This document shows, piece after piece, positions 5,747 through 10,000 of a DNA stretch of 10,000 bases. A model generated the notes under the pieces. That model saw only the letters and a program-made list of their open reading frames with translations, ran no database searches and was not told where the DNA came from. The stretch is from Flavobacterium sp. (GTDB lineage Bacteria; Bacteroidota; Bacteroidia; Flavobacteriales; Flavobacteriaceae): NCBI RefSeq assembly GCF_020217025.1, contig NZ_JAIWOF010000029.1:1-10000 (forward strand), given 5' to 3'. The position numbers were made by a program, and so were the translations under genes. Every line of letters starts with the position of its first letter. Positions within the stretch are counted from its first letter, which is position 1.

Positions 5747-6226
5747 CTACAACAACTTCCCTTCTTCTCGCTCATAAAACTCATCAATCGATAATTTTTC
5801 TTGTTGAGAAGCCATAACCGCTAATTCGTCGCAACGTTCATTTTGAGGATGACTGTTGTGTCCTTTCACCCATTGAAAATCAACTTGGTGTTGGCGGTAT
5901 ATTTTTAAGAAACGCATCCATAAATCAGGATTTTTCTTGGCTTTGAAGTTGATTTTTTCCCACTGAAATACCCAACGCTTTTCCACAGCATCCACCACAT
6001 ATTTTGAATCCGAGACCACTAAAACTTTGGTTTTTGGTTTTTTTAATTTTTCTAAACCTACGATTACGGCTAACAATTCCATTCTATTATTGGTAGACAA
6101 TCGGAAACCTTCGTAAAATTCTTTTTTATAAGGCGTTCCCACCATTTCCATCACCACGCCATAGCCAGCCGGTCCAGGATTTCCCTTCGCAGCACCGTCA
6201 GTGTATATGTGGACTTCGTGACTCAA
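5747..6226 (-). CDS. rnhA: Ribonuclease HI
   Basis: This enzyme cuts the RNA strand of RNA-DNA hybrids, removing R-loops and primer RNA. The DEDD active site is complete: Asp10 in YTDGAAKGNPG, Glu50 in NNRMELLAV, Asp73 in VSDSKYVVDAV and Asp133 in NERCDELA, with the general-base His123 in WVKGHNSH. The basic loop with KAKKNPDLW (95-103) corresponds to the substrate-binding handle. At 159 residues it is a normal single-domain bacterial RNase HI. The start is TTG at 6226: the frame upstream reaches a stop with no ATG, and this start places Asp10 where the family has it. It lies 11 bp after the purN stop and is probably cotranscribed with purN. Confidence 0.93.
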   Translation of the reverse strand: MSHEVHIYTDGAAKGNPGPAGYGVVMEMVGTPYKKEFYEGFRLSTNNRMELLAVIVGLEKLKKPKTKVLVVSDSKYVVDAVEKRWVFQWEKINFKAKKNPDLWMRFLKIYRQHQVDFQWVKGHNSHPQNERCDELAVMASQQEKLSIDEFYEREEGKLL

Positions 6227-6233
6227 GTAAAAA

Positions 6234-6254
6234 GTGATTAGTGATTAGTGATTA
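6234..6254. repeat. Triple heptamer GTGATTA at the purN-rnhA junction
   Basis: GTGATTA is repeated three times without interruption at 6234-6240, 6241-6247 and 6248-6254. The repeat encodes the last five codons (ITNH and part of Leu) and stop of purN and reaches the spacer before the RNase H TTG. A seven-base unit is not a multiple of three, so a change in copy number would shift the purN end. Confidence 0.8.
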
Positions 6255-6801
6255 GCTTTCTAATTACCTCGGGGAAATATTGATGTTCTAATTCGTGGAT
6301 TTTATGCGCAATTTCTTCCGCAGTTTTGCAATCCTCGATGTTGACTGATTTTTGAAAAATAAATTCGCCTTCATCGTAATGTTCGTTTACATAATGAATG
6401 GTAATTCCGGTTTCTTTTTCTTTATTTTCTAAAACCGCTTGATGCACATTCATGCCATACATTCCTTTTCCGCCATATTTTGGCAATAACGCAGGATGAA
6501 TATTGATCACTTTTGGATATTCTTTTAATATAGACTCGGGAAATTTTAATAGAAATCCAGCTAAAACGATTAAATCAGGCTGAAATTGATGCAATTGTTC
6601 CAACACAAAACCTTCATTTAATTGACTTTTTGAAAAAACGACTGAAGGAATGTTATGATTTTTTGCTCTATCTAACACTTTGGCATCTGGTTTGTTAGAA
6701 AAGATAGCGACTACAGTTCCTTGGTTATTTTTTTTAAAATAGCGAATAATTTCTTCGGCATTTGAGCCATTTCCGGAAGCAAAAAGCACAATATTCTTCA
6801 T
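6238..6801 (-). CDS. purN: Phosphoribosylglycinamide formyltransferase
   Basis: PurN transfers a formyl group from 10-formyl-tetrahydrofolate to GAR, the third step of purine synthesis. From the ATG at 6801 it has 187 residues. ASGNGSN (8-14) binds the phosphate of GAR. The catalytic residues are Asn100 and His102 in INIHPALLP, and Asp143 in HYDEGEF. The stretch between these (YGGKGMYGMNVHQAV) is about five residues longer than in E. coli PurN. A TTG at 6825 would add eight residues (WEEINTE after the start), but the ATG puts the first beta strand at the usual place. It heads the minus-strand run, is divergent from acpP, and its stop is 11 bp before the RNase H start. No TAnnTTTG box was found upstream. 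Confidence 0.93.
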   Translation of the reverse strand: MKNIVLFASGNGSNAEEIIRYFKKNNQGTVVAIFSNKPDAKVLDRAKNHNIPSVVFSKSQLNEGFVLEQLHQFQPDLIVLAGFLLKFPESILKEYPKVINIHPALLPKYGGKGMYGMNVHQAVLENKEKETGITIHYVNEHYDEGEFIFQKSVNIEDCKTAEEIAHKIHELEHQYFPEVIRKLITNH

Positions 6802-6916
6802 TTCAGTATTGATTTCTTCCCACAAAAAAAAGAATAATTATTGGTAAAAAATAAAAAAAAGAGGCCTTTGTGAATATTTTTTTTTATTTTCGTAGTCACA
6901 TTTAGTAACAAAAAGG

Positions 6917-6945
6917 TTGTTTTAAAATAAAGTTTTTTATTTTTG
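6917..6945 (+). promoter_or_regulatory. Bacteroidota-type promoter for acpP
   Basis: TTG at 6917-6919 is followed after 18 bp by TATTTTTG at 6938-6945, a full consensus match with the same spacing as the sod promoter. Transcription would begin about 25 bases before the acpP ATG. The flanking A/T tracts (6826-6900) may strengthen it. Confidence 0.7.
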
Positions 6946-6974
6946 CCAACAAATTAAATTAAAAATTAAAGATT

Positions 6975-7211
6975 ATGTCAGACATTGCATCAAGAGTAAA
7001 AGCGATTATCGTAGACAAATTAGGTGTTGACGAAAACGAAGTTGTAACAGAAGCAAGCTTCACAAATGATTTAGGAGCTGATTCATTAGACACTGTTGAG
7101 CTTATTATGGAGTTCGAAAAAGAATTTGATATCCAAATTCCAGACGACCAAGCTGAAAACATTGCTACTGTAGGTCAAGCTATTTCTTACATCGAAGAAG
7201 CTAAAAAATAA
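6975..7211 (+). CDS. acpP: Acyl carrier protein
   Basis: This 78-residue acidic protein carries growing fatty-acyl chains on a 4'-phosphopantetheine arm attached to Ser37 in the motif [11 protein letters not shown]. The remainder, including [19 protein letters not shown], is typical of the four-helix type II fatty-acid ACP. It is expected to be abundant, which fits the strong consensus promoter directly upstream. A terminator follows the stop, so much of the transcript may be monocistronic, with fabF reached by readthrough or from its own promoter. Confidence 0.97.
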   Translation: MSDIASRVKAIIVDKLGVDENEVVTEASFTNDLGADSLDTVELIMEFEKEFDIQIPDDQAENIATVGQAISYIEEAKK

Positions 7212-7221
7212 TAAATAAAAC

Positions 7222-7252
7222 ACCCGTGTGCATTTTTTGCATGCGGGTTTTT
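7222..7252 (+). terminator. Terminator downstream of acpP
   Basis: CCCGTGTGCA (7223-7232) pairs with TGCATGCGGG (7238-7247) through ten pairs, two of them G-T, around a T-rich loop, followed by five T. It sits 10 bases after the acpP stop. Confidence 0.8.
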
Positions 7253-7273
7253 ATTATTTTAAAGAAATTAGAC

Positions 7274-7281
7274 TATTTTTG
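7274..7281 (+). promoter_or_regulatory. Possible -7 box for fabF
   Basis: TATTTTTG matches TAnnTTTG, lies after the acpP terminator and about 107 bases before fabF. No TTG is present at the expected -33 position, only T/A-rich sequence, so this is weak. Its last base overlaps the start of the dyad at 7281-7295. Confidence 0.3.
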
Positions 7282-7310
7282 ATTGAATTTCAATCACAAT
7301 ATATTGAAAT
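7281..7310. promoter_or_regulatory. Overlapping dyads upstream of fabF, possible operator
   Basis: GATTGAATTTCAATC (7281-7295) is a perfect 7+1+7 dyad. Its right part, ATTTCAAT (7287-7294), is also repeated in inverted form as ATTGAAAT (7303-7310) with an 8-base gap. Three half-sites of the ATTGAA type thus sit just after the candidate -7 box, where a repressor of transcription would bind. The regulator is unknown. Confidence 0.35.
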
Positions 7311-7354
7311 ACCCTTGTCTCTTTATTCATTATAACTAAAGAAAACACGGGTAT
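7309..7354 (+). other. Stem-loop in the fabF leader
   Basis: ATACCCTTGT (7309-7318) pairs with ACACGGGTAT (7345-7354) with one mismatch, and inside it CTTTA (7320-7324 region) pairs with TAAAG. No T run follows, so it is not a terminator. It ends 33 bases before the fabF ATG. Confidence 0.45.
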
Positions 7355-7387
7355 TATTTGTTTAAACGATTTTTTAAAAATTAGAAT

Positions 7388-8641
7388 ATGCAATTAAAGC
7401 GTGTTGTTGTAACAGGTCTTGGAGCGTTAACTCCTATTGGAAATACTCTTCAAGAATATTGGGACGGTCTTGTGAACGGAAAAAGTGGCGCTGCCCCTAT
7501 TACTTATTACGATACTGAAAAGCATAAAACCAAATTTGCTTGTGAGATTAAAAACTTCAATGTTGAAGATTTTATCGACAAAAAAGAGGTTCGCAGAATG
7601 GATAAGTTTGCTCAATATGCTATTGTTGCGAGTGACGAAGCCATCAAAGATGCTGGTATTTCCTTAGAAAATGTAAATAAACATAGAGTTGGAGTTATTT
7701 GGGGAGCAGGTATTGGAGGTTTACAAACTTTCCAAGACGAAGTAATGAATTATGCCGCTGGTGATGGAACACCGCGTTTTAATCCATTCTTTATTCCTAA
7801 AATGATTGCAGATATTGCTCCTGGACACATTTCAATGCGAAATGGTTTTATGGGACCTAACTATACTACGGTTTCTGCATGTGCTTCTTCAGCTAATGCT
7901 TTGGTAGATGCGTTCAATTACATCCGTTTAGGAATGTGTGATGTTGTTGTTTCAGGTGGTTCTGAAGCAGCAGTAACTATTGCGGGTATGGGCGGATTTA
8001 ACTCAATGCAAGCTTTATCAACTAGAAACGAAAGTCCAGAAACCGCTTCAAGACCTTTTGATGCTACTCGTGATGGATTTGTTTTAGGTGAAGGTGCTGG
8101 TGCTTTAGTATTAGAAGAGTACGAACATGCGATTGCTCGTGGTGCTAAAATCTATTGTGAAGTAGGTGGTGGTGGTTTATCTTCTGATGCGTATCACTTA
8201 ACGGCTCCACACCCTGAAGGAATTGGAGTTATTGCTGTAATGGAAAACTGTTTACGTGACGCTGGCTTAAAACCAGAAGATGTAGACCACATTAACACTC
8301 ACGGAACTTCAACACCGCTTGGAGACGTTGCTGAGTTAAAAGCAATTAGCCATGTTTTTGGTGATCACGCTAAAAACATTAATATTAACTCAACTAAATC
8401 GATGACAGGTCACTTACTTGGTGCTGCTGGTGCTATTGAAGCAATTGCTTCTATCTTAGCGATGCAGAACGGCATTGTGCCTCCAACGATTAATCATACA
8501 ACTGTAGACGAAAACATTGATCCATCATTAAACTTAACTTTAAACAAAGCGCAAAAACGCGAAATTAAAGTGGCCATGAGTAATACTTTTGGTTTTGGTG
8601 GACATAACGCTTGTGTTTTATTCAAAAAATTTGAGAACTAA
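7388..8641 (+). CDS. fabF: 3-oxoacyl-[acyl-carrier-protein] synthase II
   Basis: FabF condenses malonyl-ACP with acyl-ACP to lengthen fatty acids by two carbons, and is important for the balance of unsaturated or long chains. The 417 residues match family length. The Cys-His-His triad is Cys165 in VSACASS, His305 in NTHGTSTPLGD and His342 in KSMTGHLLGAAG. The C-terminal glycine loop NTFGFGGHNA is present. It lies downstream of the gene for its carrier substrate acpP, the usual pairing, but with a terminator and a structured 176-bp gap between. Its stop codon lies 2 bp before rnc, so the two are almost certainly cotranscribed and perhaps translationally coupled. Confidence 0.97.
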   Translation: MQLKRVVVTGLGALTPIGNTLQEYWDGLVNGKSGAAPITYYDTEKHKTKFACEIKNFNVEDFIDKKEVRRMDKFAQYAIVASDEAIKDAGISLENVNKHRVGVIWGAGIGGLQTFQDEVMNYAAGDGTPRFNPFFIPKMIADIAPGHISMRNGFMGPNYTTVSACASSANALVDAFNYIRLGMCDVVVSGGSEAAVTIAGMGGFNSMQALSTRNESPETASRPFDATRDGFVLGEGAGALVLEEYEHAIARGAKIYCEVGGGGLSSDAYHLTAPHPEGIGVIAVMENCLRDAGLKPEDVDHINTHGTSTPLGDVAELKAISHVFGDHAKNININSTKSMTGHLLGAAGAIEAIASILAMQNGIVPPTINHTTVDENIDPSLNLTLNKAQKREIKVAMSNTFGFGGHNACVLFKKFEN

Positions 8642-8643
8642 AC

Positions 8644-9387
8644 ATGCGTCGTTTATTTAATAAAATACGAAAAAATTCCCGTTCTCAAGAAGACGGGATT
8701 TTTTTTGAAAAAATTACCAAAATTCTCGGCTTTGAACCTAAAGAACTGAGATATTACAAAAAAGCATTTACCCATCGTTCAGCAAATAAATTGGATGAAA
8801 AAGGAAATCCATTTAATTACGAACGCTTGGAATTCCTTGGTGATGCGATGTTGGGAAGCGTTATCGCAGCTCATTTATACAACGAAGTTCCATCGGGAGA
8901 TGAAGGTTATTTGACAAAAATGCGTTCGAAAATTGTCAGTAGAGAACATTTGAACGAACTTGGACGTGATTTCAACTTATTGCAATTTGTAGAAAGCAAA
9001 GTCAATTCGAGTCAGTTTGGAGAAAATATTCATGGTAATTTATTTGAAGCTTTTATTGGCGCTATTTATTTAGACAAAGGCTTTACGTATTGCGAAAAAT
9101 TCATCCAAAATAAAATTATTAAACAGTATGTTGACATTGCTAAATTAGAAGGTAAAGTCATCAGTTACAAAAGTTTAATCATCGAATGGTGCCAAAAAGA
9201 AAAAGTATCTTTCGCGTTTGATTTTATCGAAGATAACGGACAAGAAGGACAGAAATATTTCAGCGTAAAATTGTCAATCAACAACAAAATTATCGCCAAA
9301 GCTAGAGCTACTTCTAAGAAAAAAGCAGAAGAAAAAGCTGCCCAAAGAGCGTATTTTGTCTTTCAAGAAAAAATTTCGAAAAAATAA
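8644..9387 (+). CDS. rnc: Ribonuclease III
   Basis: RNase III cleaves double-stranded RNA, including rRNA precursors and structured mRNA and small RNA. The nuclease domain signature ERLEFLGDAML (60-70) supplies Glu63 and Asp67, and the second acidic cluster lies in GNLFEAFIGAIYLDKG (131-146) with Glu135. At Asn132 most bacterial RNases III have Asp (Asp114 in E. coli), a notable substitution at a metal-binding position. The C-terminal double-stranded RNA-binding domain spans about residues 175-243, with YKSLIIEWCQK at its start and SKKKAEEKAAQ in its last helix. The length of 247 is slightly above E. coli because of an N-terminal basic extension. The gene starts 2 bp after fabF; two inverted repeats follow it. 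Confidence 0.95.
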   Translation: MRRLFNKIRKNSRSQEDGIFFEKITKILGFEPKELRYYKKAFTHRSANKLDEKGNPFNYERLEFLGDAMLGSVIAAHLYNEVPSGDEGYLTKMRSKIVSREHLNELGRDFNLLQFVESKVNSSQFGENIHGNLFEAFIGAIYLDKGFTYCEKFIQNKIIKQYVDIAKLEGKVISYKSLIIEWCQKEKVSFAFDFIEDNGQEGQKYFSVKLSINNKIIAKARATSKKKAEEKAAQRAYFVFQEKISKK

Positions 9388-9393
9388 TCCCCT

Positions 9394-9409
9394 ACTCAAA
9401 CGTTTGAGT
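9394..9409. other. Perfect 16-bp palindrome after rnc
   Basis: ACTCAAACGTTTGAGT is a perfect palindrome 6 bases after the rnc stop. It has no useful T run after it. It could be a protein-binding site or part of a folded intergenic RNA with the hairpin at 9421-9453. Confidence 0.5.
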
Positions 9410-9420
9410 TTATAAATTAT

Positions 9421-9453
9421 CGTTAAGAACTACTCAATGGGTAGTTTTTAACG
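9421..9453 (+). other. Long hairpin between rnc and the next gene
   Basis: CGTTAAGAACTAC (9421-9433) pairs with GTAGTTTTTAACG (9441-9453) over 13 pairs (one G-T) around a 7-base loop. The bases after it, TATTTTAG, are only partly T, so termination would be inefficient at best. A 13-bp RNA duplex beside the rnc gene is a possible RNase III processing site (inference). Confidence 0.55.
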
Positions 9454-9489
9454 TATTTTAGCCTTATCTTTACCGCTTAATTTTGGAAA

Positions 9490-9963
9490 ATGGCCATTCA
9501 TAAAATTCAAATAAACGATTTTATTTCAGATGATTATGAGTTAATTGCCTTGCATTCATCTTTAGAAGATTACAAATTAGCGTATTGCTTAAACAAGGAA
9601 TTGGGATTGCAGTTACAAAAAAATGATAACTACGTAGAAATCTCTATTCCAGAAGGGAAAAGCGCTTTTGAGAATTTCGCTTTTGATGATGAAAAGAACG
9701 ATGTAATTTGGACCTTAATCGAAAATAAAACTACGATTATCAATTCGGACAAACAAACGAGTTCCCTTTTTGAACAAGTTGACATCACCGTTTTTTTACT
9801 TCCAGAATATAAAAAAGCAGATTATTTGATTAAAATTGAAAATATCGATTACGGTTTTGACGCCGATAAAATAATTGATAAAATATTAAAAATCAAAAAT
9901 GTAACCACTGCTTATACCGTTGATACAACAAACTTAAAATCAAAAAATAATTTAATTTTTTAA
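9490..9963 (+). CDS. IPExxxVDY family protein
   Basis: This 157-residue protein is recognisable by the stretch LPEYKKADY (104-112), a conservative variant of the IPExxxVDY motif that names a Bacteroidota family of unknown function. No signal peptide or membrane segment is evident and the composition is mixed and lysine-rich. The family name rests on this motif and on position: homologs are commonly found just upstream of pyruvate kinase in flavobacteria (recalled knowledge). Here the pyruvate kinase ATG follows after 5 bp, so the pair is likely cotranscribed and perhaps translationally coupled. The ATG at 9490 is the first in frame. No catalytic motif can be named. Confidence 0.75.
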   Translation: MAIHKIQINDFISDDYELIALHSSLEDYKLAYCLNKELGLQLQKNDNYVEISIPEGKSAFENFAFDDEKNDVIWTLIENKTTIINSDKQTSSLFEQVDITVFLLPEYKKADYLIKIENIDYGFDADKIIDKILKIKNVTTAYTVDTTNLKSKNNLIF

Positions 9964-9968
9964 TTAAA

Positions 9969-10000
9969 ATGCCGACAAATAAAAAAACTAAAATTGTAGC
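9969..10000 (+). CDS. pyk: Pyruvate kinase, first codons (truncated by window edge)
   Basis: Only MPTNKKTKIVA (the last codon is incomplete) is visible. This matches the start of flavobacterial pyruvate kinases, where KKTKIVAT leads into the first strand of the barrel. The ATG is 5 bp after the IPExxxVDY gene's stop, a typical arrangement. The enzyme converts phosphoenolpyruvate and ADP to pyruvate and ATP. Identification rests on ten residues plus context. Confidence 0.7.
   Translation, partial: MPTNKKTKIV

Noticed and set aside
6802..6825. Longer purN from the TTG at 6825
   Set aside because: The added residues precede the first strand of the fold, whereas the ATG at 6801 gives the standard N terminus right before IVLFASGNGSN.
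7427..7667. Short open frames on both strands inside fabF
   Set aside because: They overlap the conserved N-terminal half of FabF in other frames and show no independent features.
9421..9453. Efficient intrinsic terminator after rnc
   Set aside because: The stem is long, but it is followed by TATTTTAG rather than an uninterrupted T run.

Overview
The window looks like chromosomal DNA from a Flavobacteriaceae member (Bacteroidota), probably Flavobacterium or a close relative. The DNA is AT-rich and gene starts lack Shine-Dalgarno sequences. Several promoters fit the Bacteroidota pattern TTG - about 18 bp - TAnnTTTG. The gene content is typically flavobacterial: an IPExxxVDY-family protein just before pyruvate kinase, and an acpP-fabF-rnc run divergent from purN.

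Layout. 1-1414 (-) is the N-terminal part of a RecB/AddA-like UvrD-family helicase that runs off the left edge. 1521-2126 (+) is a Mn-type superoxide dismutase with its own promoter and terminator. 2181-2760 holds no protein gene. It contains three tandem copies (spaced about 198-210 bp) of a unit read on the minus strand: promoter-like elements, a roughly 75-nt structured RNA and an intrinsic terminator. 2759-6801 (-) carries four genes transcribed right to left: purN, an RNase HI gene, a PfkB-family sugar kinase gene and an unusually long (632 aa) PurF-type amidophosphoribosyltransferase gene. 6975-10000 (+) carries acpP, fabF, rnc, an IPExxxVDY-family gene and the first codons of pyruvate kinase.

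How the genes fit together. The minus cluster holds two steps of purine synthesis (PurF-type and PurN) with an RNase H and a sugar kinase of unknown substrate. The plus cluster pairs the acyl carrier with its elongating ketosynthase, then RNase III (2 bp after fabF), then the pyk leader gene. acpP and purN diverge from one 173-bp region; a strong promoter is recognisable only toward acpP.

The most interesting region is the three-copy small-RNA array. Its RNA body and upstream block are conserved, the 22-nt spacer length is fixed while its sequence varies, and the terminator stem is replaced in one copy while its structure and position are kept. The invariant 13-nt loop contains a 7-nt stretch complementary to the leader of the adjacent PurF-type gene, 16 nt before its ATG. 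That regulatory link is a hypothesis.
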